DNA from: Fen-1258 sp947085815 | GTDB lineage: Bacteria > Bacteroidota > Ignavibacteria > Ignavibacteriales > Melioribacteraceae | DNA: 64,000 nt | NCBI GenBank assembly: GCA_947085815.1 | Contig: CAMTXU010000003.1 | Coordinates: 1 to 64,000 of the forward strand | Reading direction: 5' to 3' | Part shown: one piece after another, positions 46,279 to 53,750 of the stretch | How positions within the stretch are numbered: position 1 is the first letter of the stretch | How the letters are laid out: every line of letters starts with the position of its first letter | The notes under the pieces: model-generated | Databases searched by the model: none | The model's input: the letters and a program-made list of their open reading frames with translations, nothing else | Told to the model about the DNA's origin: nothing | Made by a program: the position numbers and the translations under genes

Positions 46279-46658
46279 GACCGCAGTGGTAGAAAATATT
46301 TGGTTTTAATATTCGGGTTGACATATGTGTTCAGCGTAGTTGGTATAATGAACTTCGCCGTTAAAAAAGGATTTTCTCAGGGTCTCTCAAGAAAAATTGT
46401 ACACATCGCAGCCGGTTTCTGATTAATCTTCCGACCCTTATATGATGCTGGTTATTGGAACTAAATAGTTAAATATTATTCCGGCGCTTCTCAGGGCAGT
46501 CCTTCTACTTCTAAAAGGGTTTATCGCAAGAACCGATGAACAGGCAGTTAAAACTATGACTCGAACCGGAGACTGGCGCGAGTTGTTGCGCGGGCATCTT
46601 TACTTTGGTGATGAATGTAATGGGAACAGTATTTATCTGCTCAAATGGTGCTATCTAA
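46279..46658 (+). pseudogene. Decayed polyprenol/phytol kinase-like (cytidylyltransferase superfamily) gene
   Basis: Three reading frames each carry a recognisable piece. Frame 1 has a hydrophobic segment and LSRKIVHIAAGF, then TGA (46420-46422) where the family has Trp, then LIFRPLYDAGYW and another stop. A second frame from 46475 has IIPALLRAV and MTRTGDWRELLRG. A third frame from 46608 has VMNVMGTVF. The order LSRK-HI, RTGD-ELLRG, GTVF matches dolichol/phytol kinase-like membrane proteins. Stops plus at least two frameshifts show it is not functional. Such enzymes phosphorylate isoprenoid alcohols. Confidence 0.75.
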
Positions 46659-46754
46659 GCGTTTGTAGAAGACTGCCAATTATGTATTTGTAATTTCAAT
46701 GAATAATGATAAATTTAGAGTGGAAAACAACTCAAACAAACAAAGGTGGTTAAC

Positions 46755-47189
46755 TTGGCATTTTCACTAAACAAAGTTATGCTGATCGGTAATCTTGGAA
46801 ATGACGCGGAGACTCGCTTCACCACAAATAATTTGTCCGTCACATCTTTCTCTATTGCTACCTCTAACAGCTATAAAGGTAAAGACGGTAATTGGGTGAA
46901 TGAAACAACATGGCATAATGTAGTTTCTTTTAACATTCCGGATTTCTACAAAGACGCTCTCAAAAAAGGGAAGAAGTTTTATGTAGAAGGACGCATACAA
47001 AAAAGAGATTACACAGATAAGGAAGGAGTCAAAAGATATGTTACAGAGGTAATTTCGGAGAAACTCATTCCGCTCGAAGGCAGAGAAGGCACCAGTGAAG
47101 GATATAGTAACAACGAAAGGGCGGGAAGTTTCTCGGCTCCCGAACCCGATACAGCAGCCAATAGTCAAGATGACGATCTTCCGTTTTAA
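46755..47189 (+). CDS. ssb: Single-stranded DNA-binding protein
   Basis: 144 residues from TTG 46755. An N-terminal OB fold (about 1-112; LNKVMLIGNLGNDAE, TSFSIATSNSYKGKDG, TTWHNVVSF, FYVEGRIQKRDYTDKEG) is followed by a flexible tail ending in the protein-interaction tip DDDLPF. It coats single-stranded DNA and recruits repair and replication enzymes. TTG 46755, with AAAGGTGG about 6 nt upstream, gives the standard N-terminus MAFSLNKV; the GTG at 46746 overlaps that ribosome-binding site. Confidence 0.95.
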   Translation: MAFSLNKVMLIGNLGNDAETRFTTNNLSVTSFSIATSNSYKGKDGNWVNETTWHNVVSFNIPDFYKDALKKGKKFYVEGRIQKRDYTDKEGVKRYVTEVISEKLIPLEGREGTSEGYSNNERAGSFSAPEPDTAANSQDDDLPF

Positions 47190-47223
47190 TCCGAATGTTG
47201 AACAAGTTAGGATAAATTATTAG

Positions 47224-48504
47224 TTGGACTATAGCCTATTTTCAAAATTTCTACTCTTACTAATCTGTTTACTGTTTTCAGCTTTTTTCGCCGGCTCCGA
47301 AGTAGCTCTGTTTTCTTTCGATAAAAAGAAAATACGTGAGTTCAAAAAAGCACATAGAATAAGCGGATTATATATTCAGCTGCTTTTAGAAAATCCTAAA
47401 AGACTGCTTGTAACAATCCTTCTGGCAAACACAGTCGTAAATGTGGCGGCATCAATAGTATCTGTCGTGATTGCTTTTCAGATCGCAAAGAACTTCAACA
47501 TTTCAGAGGAAATTGTTCTAGTTGTTCAAATCGCTCTGGTTACAATTTTGATTCTTCTCTTTTGCGAGACTACCCCTAAACTTTGGGCTCAAAAATATCC
47601 TGCGCTCGTAGCGAGATTTGCTGCAATACCATTGTACTGGATCAGTATCATACTCTATCCAATCTCCAAAATATTGACAGATCTTCTAAAATTTTTGAGT
47701 TCAAAAATTACCTTCGACAAATCGAAATCCGTACTTCAAGGAGGGGATATTACTGACCTTGCTGATTTTAGTATCGAAAAAGGAACAATCGAAGAGGGAG
47801 AGCATGAACTGATTCACGGAATAGTTTCATTCAAGACTGTTACCGCGCGCGAGATTATGACACCGCGAGTTGATATAACTTCGGTGTCGGTGGACAATAC
47901 ATTTGATGAACTGATGAATATAATTAACGAATCCGGACATAGCAGAATTCCACTCTACGAAAACAGTCTGGATAAAATCATTGGGATTATCTACGCAAAA
48001 GATCTTCTCCCATTCCTTAAAAACTCGGAATCAAGAAAAACACTCTCGTTAAGGAGTATAGCACGAGAGGCTTTGTTCGTACCGGGTACAAAACTAATCA
48101 ACCAATTATTGCATGAGTTTCAAGATAAAAATATGCATTTAGGAATTGTGGTTGATGAGTATGGCGGTACCGCCGGTTTAATTTCTCTGGAAGATATACT
48201 AGAGGAAATTGTAGGTGAAATTCGCGATGAATACGATAAAGAAGAGATAGAAATTTCAAAACTGAGTGAGACAAGTTATATAATTCTCGGAAAAGTCTCG
48301 ATTGATGAATTGAACGAGTTGCTTGATCATGATTATTCATCCGAGAATGATGACTATGATACCGTCGGCGGATTTATATTTAATCAAGCCGGAAGTATTC
48401 CTCAACAAGGTTTTCATTTCACACACAACAACTATAAATTTACTGTTAAAGAAGTAGTTAACAAACGAATCAATAAAGTGCTTGTAGAAAAAATATCCGG
48501 CTAA
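47224..48504 (+). CDS. CNNM/CorC-type membrane protein with CBS domains
   Basis: 426 residues. DUF21/CNNM membrane domain with three or four helices (about 5-25, 55-85, 90-115, 125-150; FFAGSEVALFSFDKKKIREF). A CBS pair follows (about 200-325; MTPRVDITSV, HSRIPLYENSLDKIIGIIY, VDEYGGTAGLISLEDILEEIVGEI), then a C-terminal CorC_HlyC domain (about 340-425; YDTVGGFIFNQAGSIP). The family is linked to Mg or Co efflux and was long annotated as haemolysin. TTG 47224 is the start. It is 34 nt after ssb and runs into a small-protein/MCE pair. Confidence 0.88.
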   Translation: MDYSLFSKFLLLLICLLFSAFFAGSEVALFSFDKKKIREFKKAHRISGLYIQLLLENPKRLLVTILLANTVVNVAASIVSVVIAFQIAKNFNISEEIVLVVQIALVTILILLFCETTPKLWAQKYPALVARFAAIPLYWISIILYPISKILTDLLKFLSSKITFDKSKSVLQGGDITDLADFSIEKGTIEEGEHELIHGIVSFKTVTAREIMTPRVDITSVSVDNTFDELMNIINESGHSRIPLYENSLDKIIGIIYAKDLLPFLKNSESRKTLSLRSIAREALFVPGTKLINQLLHEFQDKNMHLGIVVDEYGGTAGLISLEDILEEIVGEIRDEYDKEEIEISKLSETSYIILGKVSIDELNELLDHDYSSENDDYDTVGGFIFNQAGSIPQQGFHFTHNNYKFTVKEVVNKRINKVLVEKISG

Positions 48505-48512
48505 GATTATAA

Positions 48513-48884
48513 ATGAAGAAAGGCTGTTTCTTAACTTCGGTTGTTCTTTTTACGCTCATAGTTGGTATAATAGTTTATATTGTGAAGTATAAAAAAGAAT
48601 TTTTGAAAGAGTTTTCGAAGGGTAAAATTATGGATTTGGTGGTTTCCGAATTTGATAAGAAACTTGCTGAAGTCCGGGAATCGAACTATAAAGACTCTCT
48701 GCGAAGTGAAATTCACAATTTCTTTAAACGAAATGAGCATGTCCCTTTCGATTCTGCTATGAAACGGGTACAAAATGTTATAGATGAAGCAAGGCATATT
48801 TCTCACGACGGAAAAATAGATTCCCTCGATTTTAACAATTTTAAAAAATATATCTCACGCTATGAAAGATCAGAGAAAAACTGA
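48513..48884 (+). CDS. Small membrane-anchored protein of unknown function
   Basis: 123 residues: an N-terminal transmembrane helix (about 5-25, TSVVLFTLIVGIIVYIV) and a charged, helical cytoplasmic or periplasmic tail with no recognised domain. It begins 8 nt after the CorC-type gene and overlaps the MCE gene by 23 nt, so it is translationally coupled to both. It may assist the MCE lipid-transport protein (inference from position only). Confidence 0.6.
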   Translation: MKKGCFLTSVVLFTLIVGIIVYIVKYKKEFLKEFSKGKIMDLVVSEFDKKLAEVRESNYKDSLRSEIHNFFKRNEHVPFDSAMKRVQNVIDEARHISHDGKIDSLDFNNFKKYISRYERSEKN

Positions 48885-49770
48885 AATTAAAGTTGGAGTA
48901 ACGGTTCTTTTCGGAATACTCATATTTCTTTGGGTTTTGGGATGGGCAAAAAACTGGACCTTAAACGCTGATAGAAAGGTAGTTCAGGTAGTGTTTCTTT
49001 CGGTTTCAGGACTTGAAGTTGGTGATCCCGTTACTATCAACGGTGTCAGAGAGGGTTATGTGGATGAAATTAAAATTCAGGGAAATAAGGTTAATACTTT
49101 GTTGAGTTTACCATCAGAAGTTAATTTAAAAGAGGATGCTAAATTTTCTGTAATGATGTTAGATCTCATGGGTGGGAAAAAAGTGGAAATCAATCCGGGG
49201 AATTCCACTAGGGAGTTAGATATTTCTCGCCCGCATCAAGGTATTTTTGATGGAGATATTGCTACCGCCATGGCAATGCTTGGCACAGTTCAGAACGATC
49301 TTGTTGATGTAATCAAAGAAGTAAAAATATCTCTTACTACTCTTAATAGAACGTTGACTGATAAAGAATTTAACTCCGGCATTAAAAGATCAGTTTCAAA
49401 TCTTACAACTCTCACTGAAAATCTTAACAAATTGGTTCTCAATAATAAAGAGGAAATTAATAAGCTTCTGAAATCAGGTGTTGAGTTGACCAAAAATGCA
49501 AATGATTTTTTAAAGACGAACCGCGATTCAATCTCCGTGACAATATCTTCAATCAATTCTGTTCTTCAAGTTTCGAAAGAACTGTTGGTGAAAGTAAATG
49601 ATTTTATGAATAAGACGGACAAAGGGCAAAATAATCTTGGAATAATGCTGAACGATTCCGATCTGATGAAAGATCTCAAAACAACAATTCAGCAAACTAA
49701 AGAGTTAACAAAAATTCTTGTTGAACAATTGAAATCAAAGGGTGTCGAGGTAAATGCTCACATTTTCTAA
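48862..49770 (+). CDS. MCE/MlaD family lipid-transport protein
   Basis: 302 residues. N-terminal anchor helix (about 12-30), a single MCE domain (about 38-120; VFLSVSGLEVGDPVTINGVREGYVDEI, MMLDLMGGKKVEI), then a long helical, Asn/Leu/Lys-rich region (about 140-300) resembling the coiled tails of MlaD-like proteins. MCE proteins form hexameric rings that carry phospholipids between membranes. No MlaE permease or MlaF ATPase is in the window. It overlaps the upstream small gene by 23 nt and the ggt gene by 17 nt. Confidence 0.85.
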   Translation: MKDQRKTEIKVGVTVLFGILIFLWVLGWAKNWTLNADRKVVQVVFLSVSGLEVGDPVTINGVREGYVDEIKIQGNKVNTLLSLPSEVNLKEDAKFSVMMLDLMGGKKVEINPGNSTRELDISRPHQGIFDGDIATAMAMLGTVQNDLVDVIKEVKISLTTLNRTLTDKEFNSGIKRSVSNLTTLTENLNKLVLNNKEEINKLLKSGVELTKNANDFLKTNRDSISVTISSINSVLQVSKELLVKVNDFMNKTDKGQNNLGIMLNDSDLMKDLKTTIQQTKELTKILVEQLKSKGVEVNAHIF

Positions 49771-51451
49771 GTGTAAACTTCCTTTATTTTTGCTTCTGAT
49801 TTTTTCCACTGCTACTTACGCGGTGTACGACAGACCGGTACACTCCAAACACGGCATGGTTGTTACAGCAAGCAATCTAGCTACTGATGTAGGCGTTTCA
49901 ATTCTGAAGAGAGGAGGCAACGCAGTTGACGCATCGGTTGCGGTTGGATTCGCTCTCGCGGTAACATTTCCGAGTGCCGGTAATATAGGCGGCGGTGGTT
50001 TTATGGTTTTACATCTCGCAAATGGAAAGAATACAAGTATAGATTTCCGCGAGATTGCACCGCAAGCCGCTCACGAAAAAATGTTTCTAGATAGTCTCGG
50101 CAATTTTATTCCGGCTTTAAGCAAGACTGGATGGAAATCTGCCGGTGTACCGGGCACAGTAGCGGGTCTTCTATATGCTCTAAAAAAATACGGGTCAATG
50201 AAACTGGCTGATCTCATGCAACCAGCGATTGACCTAGCCGAAAATGGATTTGTCCTAAGCGCCAAGATGGTTGAATCTCTAAATTATTATTACAAAGATT
50301 TTTTAAATATCGAATCCACCAAAAAGATTTTAACCCACCATGGCAGAAAATTTGCGGACGGTGATACTCTGATACAGAGAGAGTTGGCAAATACACTTAG
50401 ACTTATTCGCGATAAAGGGGAAGATGTATTTTATAAAGGCGAGATAGCAAAAAAGTTTGTTGAAGAATCCAAAAAACATGACGGCTTATTCTCGTTAAAA
50501 GATTTTGAAGTATATAAAGTTATAGAACGTATCCCTGTCGAAGGAATTTACAGGGGATATAAAATTATCTCAATGCCTCCTCCATCCTCGGGAGGAATTT
50601 GTTTGATCGAAGCTCTAAATGTGTTGGAAAATTTTTCATTTGCTAAGGAGAGTTTTAATAGTGCCGAATATATTAATACTCTTGTTGAGGTAATGAAACG
50701 TATTTATGCTGATAGGGCTGAGCATATCGGTGACCCGGATTTTTATGATGTGCCGGTTGGTTTTCTTTTATCGAAGCAGCGTACTGAAGAGATAAAAAAA
50801 GAAATTGCTGATACTGTAACTCCGTCTTACAAAATTGGTGCGGCAAGAATTCCTCAGCAACCTGAGAAGGAAGAGACAACTCATTTTTCCATAGCCGATG
50901 AGTATGGAAATGCCGTTAGTACAACATATACTCTCAACGGTTCGTACGGCAACAAAATAATCGTTGATGGACTTGGTTTTCTCTTAAATAATGAGATGGA
51001 CGATTTTAGCGCAAAGCCGGAAGTTCCTAATCAATTTGGATTGACCGGAAGTAAAGCTAATTCTATTCAGCCAAAGAAGAGAATGTTGAGTTCTATGACG
51101 CCAACGATTGTATTAAATAATCATAAACCGTTCATGGTAATTGGATCTCCGGGCGGATCAACTATTATTACTTCTGTGCTTCAATCGATATTAAATGTAA
51201 TTGATTTCCGTATGAATATTTTTGATGCGATTTCCGCTCCAAAGATACATCATCAATGGTTACCGGATCAGATAGATTATGAAAGTTCTACTTTACCTGA
51301 GGAATTAAAAAATAAATTGATGGCGCTCGGTTACAAATTGAATGAAGTAAAATCGCTCGGACTGCTCGAAGGAATAGTGATTGATTCCGATACTCTAACA
51401 TTTGAAGGAGCTACCGATCCAAGAGGGTATGGTAAGGCGGCGGGATGGTAA
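49754..51451 (+). CDS. ggt: Gamma-glutamyltransferase
   Basis: 565 residues with a signal peptide (about 1-23, STATYA). Ntn-hydrolase family: GGNAVDASVAVGFALAV, NIGGGGFMVLH, substrate-binding IDFREIAPQ. The autoprocessing site is at EETTHFS, where T375 would become the N-terminal nucleophile of the small subunit, and GSPGGSTIITSV contributes the glycine-rich oxyanion region. It hydrolyses or transfers gamma-glutamyl groups, mainly from glutathione, in the periplasm. Overlapping starts place it in the CorC-MCE transcript. Confidence 0.93.
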   Translation: MLTFSKCKLPLFLLLIFSTATYAVYDRPVHSKHGMVVTASNLATDVGVSILKRGGNAVDASVAVGFALAVTFPSAGNIGGGGFMVLHLANGKNTSIDFREIAPQAAHEKMFLDSLGNFIPALSKTGWKSAGVPGTVAGLLYALKKYGSMKLADLMQPAIDLAENGFVLSAKMVESLNYYYKDFLNIESTKKILTHHGRKFADGDTLIQRELANTLRLIRDKGEDVFYKGEIAKKFVEESKKHDGLFSLKDFEVYKVIERIPVEGIYRGYKIISMPPPSSGGICLIEALNVLENFSFAKESFNSAEYINTLVEVMKRIYADRAEHIGDPDFYDVPVGFLLSKQRTEEIKKEIADTVTPSYKIGAARIPQQPEKEETTHFSIADEYGNAVSTTYTLNGSYGNKIIVDGLGFLLNNEMDDFSAKPEVPNQFGLTGSKANSIQPKKRMLSSMTPTIVLNNHKPFMVIGSPGGSTIITSVLQSILNVIDFRMNIFDAISAPKIHHQWLPDQIDYESSTLPEELKNKLMALGYKLNEVKSLGLLEGIVIDSDTLTFEGATDPRGYGKAAGW

Positions 51452-51452
51452 T

Positions 51453-51833
51453 ATGGTTATAGGAATCGGAATTGATATAATAGAAATTGAACGAATTAAA
51501 AAAAGTATTGACGAATTTGGTGATGCCTTCTTAAAAAAAATATATACTCAAACAGAAATCTGTTATTCACTAACAAGACCCAACAAATTTCAACATCTGG
51601 CAGCCAGATTCGCAGCTAAAGAGGCGATCTACAAAGCACTCTCTAACGATACCGATACAGTGTACAGTTGGCAAGATGTTGAAATTTACAATGAGGTGAA
51701 CGGATTACCAAAAGTAAAATTTTATGGTCAGTTAAAAGATTATTTGAACGATGGCAAGCAATTAAAAATTTCTATGAGTCATTCCGAAAACTACGTTACC
51801 TGTGTCGCAATTCTTTCAAATGTTAGTTCATAG
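51453..51833 (+). CDS. acpS: Holo-[acyl-carrier-protein] synthase
   Basis: 126 residues from ATG 51453, 1 nt after the ggt stop. Family motifs: GIGIDIIEIERI (Mg-binding Asp), AARFAAKEAIYKAL (Glu ligand and CoA site) and the C-terminal SMSHSENYVTCVAI. It transfers 4'-phosphopantetheine from CoA to apo-ACP for fatty acid synthesis. The frame can be extended to 51402 inside ggt, but the internal Met gives the family's normal start. Confidence 0.93.
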   Translation: MVIGIGIDIIEIERIKKSIDEFGDAFLKKIYTQTEICYSLTRPNKFQHLAARFAAKEAIYKALSNDTDTVYSWQDVEIYNEVNGLPKVKFYGQLKDYLNDGKQLKISMSHSENYVTCVAILSNVSS

Positions 51834-51877
51834 TGATAAACCATTTATTTTATTATCCAGAGTAAATAAGTTATGAG

Positions 51878-52023
51878 TAACTGAAGTTACGCAAGACAGT
51901 CATTCTGGACGAAGTGTCCGAAGGACTCCTTTGGAGAAGAATCTTGAATTTCAATTTCAAGCTTTTTTAGATGTTTCGCTCCTCTCAATATGACAAAAGG
52001 TCAATTCTGCGTAACTTCAGTTA
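51878..52023. mobile_element. 146-bp MITE-like element with 16-bp perfect terminal inverted repeats
   Basis: TAACTGAAGTTACGCA (51878-51893) is the exact reverse complement of TGCGTAACTTCAGTTA (52008-52023). Inside lies a second, imperfect palindrome: GTCAT (51899-51903) against ATGAC (51990-51994), and AGAATCT against AGATGTTT-like sequence. The interior has no ORF, as expected of a non-autonomous element or large extragenic palindrome. A clear target-site duplication is not visible. The GTCATTCTGGACGAAG-type interior resembles dispersed repeats of sediment bacteria (from memory, not checked). Confidence 0.75.
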
Positions 52024-52030
52024 GTAAAAT

Positions 52031-52186
52031 ATGCTGGATGAGGAAAAAATGGAGTTGAATTTTAGTCTAGATAAAATATTAGACCTTCCAACCAAAACAT
52101 TTCACAAAGCAATTTATAAACAAGTAATCCTATTAAATGAATTTGCTGTTGATGATTTTCAAAAAAGAGTGCGAAAGAGTGAATAA
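52031..52186 (+). CDS. 51-residue ORF adjacent to the MITE-like element
   Basis: ATG 52031 to TAA 52184-52186, with no obvious ribosome-binding site. The product is amphipathic and charged (MLDEEKMELNFSLDKILDL, ending KRVRKSE), like a helical antitoxin or the tail of a larger protein whose start was displaced by the element 7 nt upstream. Family not recognised. It may be a fragment. Confidence 0.35.
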   Translation: MLDEEKMELNFSLDKILDLPTKTFHKAIYKQVILLNEFAVDDFQKRVRKSE

Positions 52187-52202
52187 GCTTGGATTGTTAT
52201 TG

Positions 52203-52229
52203 CAGAGATTACCCTGCGGGTCGTCTCTG
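52203..52229. repeat. Palindromic hairpin after the small ORF
   Basis: CAGAGA (52203-52208) pairs with TCTCTG (52224-52229), with ACCC/GGGT extending the stem inside. It is followed by TATA and seven A, not T, so on the plus strand it is not an intrinsic terminator. On the minus strand the A-run would read as T on the wrong side. A REP-like element is likely. Confidence 0.5.
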
Positions 52230-52307
52230 TATAAAAAAACTAAACTATTTCTATATATTTGCTGTTAGAAAATGTTATATAGAGAAAGTTAAGCTAAGGA
52301 TTTAACA

Positions 52308-52397
52308 ATGTGCACCATTAAACAGAATTCCAGTGTAATCGAACGGGAAGACAAGCACTACGTTGCTTTAGATCTCTGTGTATTAAAAAACTACTGA
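52308..52397 (+). pseudogene. HicB-like antitoxin remnant
   Basis: A 29-codon frame whose product contains SVIEREDKHYVAL, the opening strand pattern of HicB-type antitoxins (IEREGxGYVALCPEL). It then loses the family's sequence and stops. The upstream sequence GAAAATGTTATATA (about 52268-52281) is shared with the promoter region of the YefM-like gene. The remnant therefore looks like a broken second toxin-antitoxin locus. The family call rests on a short match. Confidence 0.4.
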
Positions 52398-52439
52398 AAA
52401 CAATAGAGTACAAATATCAACAAAAGAGGGAAACGAGCC

Positions 52440-52745
52440 ATGCCGATTAAGCCGAGTGAAAAAGAAGAAGAATACTTTGTGAGACTTGAACTTGAAAGAA
52501 GGAAAAAGGTCGAGGATGAGAAATTTAGGAGGGTTGCAGAGGAGGAAAAAAAACATCTTAAGGAACTCCACTACATGCGTTGCCCAAAGTGTGGGATGGA
52601 AATTAGCGAGATAGATTACAAAAATATCAAAATCGACAAATGTTTCAGTTGTGATGGGATATGGTTAGATGCCGGAGAATTCGAATCCATTGCAAAACTC
52701 GAAAAAGGAGCAATGGACAAATTGTTCGGTATCTTTAAGAAATAA
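52440..52745 (+). CDS. TFIIB-type zinc-ribbon protein
   Basis: 101 residues: a highly charged N-terminal helix (about 5-45, rich in Glu/Lys/Arg) followed by a zf-TFIIB domain (about 46-95). The zinc ligands are CPKCG and CFSCDG, with IWLDAGEFE after them. A strong ribosome-binding site (AGAGGG, about 52426-52431) precedes ATG 52440. Stand-alone proteins of this family are common in bacteria and have no settled function. Intact, unlike its neighbours. Confidence 0.8.
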   Translation: MPIKPSEKEEEYFVRLELERRKKVEDEKFRRVAEEEKKHLKELHYMRCPKCGMEISEIDYKNIKIDKCFSCDGIWLDAGEFESIAKLEKGAMDKLFGIFKK

Positions 52746-52900
52746 TTCAAATAGCGGATACTCTAAAGGTTGCCGCCCGCATTCATATAGTTTTTGATTG
52801 AGATGGATAATTCCTTTAGAGCGGAACTATAACTCATCAGAGATTTCCACAGATCAAAACTATTTCTTTATATTAGTTATTATTTTGCTGTATGATCGAA

Positions 52901-52948
52901 ATATAACATGTTGGAAAATGTTATATATATGTACATTGTAACTGTACA
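52901..52948 (+). promoter_or_regulatory. Operator-like inverted repeats before the antitoxin gene
   Basis: ATATAACAT (52901-52909) and ATGTTATAT (52918-52926) form a perfect 9-bp dyad with an 8-nt spacer. A second dyad of two TGTACA sites (52930-52935, 52943-52948) follows at once. YefM/Phd antitoxins bind palindromes of this kind, often TGTACA-cored, to repress their own operon (established for YefM). The ribosome-binding site AAAGAAAGGA lies just downstream. Confidence 0.7.
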
Positions 52949-52966
52949 ACAAAGAAAGGATGTAAA

Positions 52967-53237
52967 ATGTCAATAAGTTTAACATATACTCAAGCGCGCG
53001 CCAATCTTGCAAAACTATTAGACGAAGTTTCATTTAACAAAGAAGTCGTAATTATTAATCGTAAGAATGCTGAGAATGTTGCATTAGTTTCAGAAAGTGA
53101 GTTGTCTAGCATTCTTGAGACTGCTCGTCTACTTCGTTCACCTAAAAACGCACAAAGATTATTTGAAAGTCCAAGAGGATAACGAAACCACACAAACACT
53201 CGAGGGACTTAAACGGGAATTCGGTCTTGAAAAGTAA
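52967..53237 (+). pseudogene. Phd/YefM-family antitoxin with C-terminal frameshift
   Basis: From ATG 52967 the frame encodes 71 residues of a YefM antitoxin (SLTYTQARANLAKLLDEV, ENVALVSESELSSILETARLLRSPKNAQRL) and stops at 53180-53182. The expected toxin-binding tail continues in the +1 frame from 53178: DNETTQTLEGLKREFGLEK and TAA at 53235-53237. One shift near 53171-53178 explains this. The DNA-binding half would still be made, so repression could persist. The frameshift could also be a sequencing or assembly error. Confidence 0.75.
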
Positions 53238-53504
53238 AATTCCTAAGGAACGTCTAAGTATTTTTCACTCTGAATTTAGAGAGACCTAGCTTATTGGGTA
53301 AAAAATGATCGTAAAGTTGCTTTGAGAATATTAGATATTGTTAAAGCAATATTACGAAATCCTTTTGAAGGAATTGGTAAACCAGAACCGCTTCGTTATT
53401 TGGGAAGTAGTGTATGGTCAAGAAGAATTACGCAAGAGCATCGTATTGTTTGTATTCTCTGTGATCATAAAATAGACTTAATCCAGTGCAAATATCATTA
53501 TTAA
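53227..53504 (+). pseudogene. YoeB/Txe-family toxin with frameshift
   Basis: TTG 53227 overlaps the restored antitoxin end, the normal YefM-YoeB layout. Frame A reads IFHSEFRE up to 53282. After a 1-nt deletion, frame B continues DLAYWVKNDRKVALRILDI, RNPFEGIGKPEPL, WSRRITQEHRIV and IQCKYHY to TAA at 53502-53504. All RNase landmarks (Glu, Arg, terminal His-Tyr) remain in frame B. An internal TTG at 53322 could give only 60 residues. The ribosome-dependent mRNA endonuclease is therefore probably inactive. Confidence 0.78.
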
Positions 53505-53510
53505 AGGCAA

Positions 53511-53724
53511 TATATACCGCTGCTCAACACGGACAGCCCCGCAAAGCGGGGTAAACTGTTTTTCAAAGCGGCTTTGTTCTAATTATTTAGGTTAGTTTTC
53601 AAAATCAAATTGCTTGTTTACGTTTATTCTGTTTAATAAATTTTTCTAAAATAAAATCGTAGTTGCTGTTAATCAGCATTCTTGTTCTGGGCTGCCGGTT
53701 AGCGGCAACGCCGTTATAAGAATG
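53511..53724. repeat. Structured intergenic region, attC-like at its 3' end
   Basis: It contains CCCCGC/GCGGGG with loop AAA (53537-53551) and a nested hairpin at 53677-53724 (CATTCTT outer arm against AAGAATG, GCCG/CGGC inner). The 3' part ends CGGCAACGCCGTTATAAG, which resembles the conserved end of an integron attC site, and the 5' part TATACCGCTGCTC partly complements it. No integrase is in the window. It ends 26 nt before mnmA. Confidence 0.4.
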
Positions 53725-53750
53725 AATACATTTTACTTGAAAGGGCATCA

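Noticed and set aside
46767..47168. 133-codon ORF opposite ssb
   Set aside because: Lies wholly antisense to the unmistakable single-stranded DNA-binding protein.
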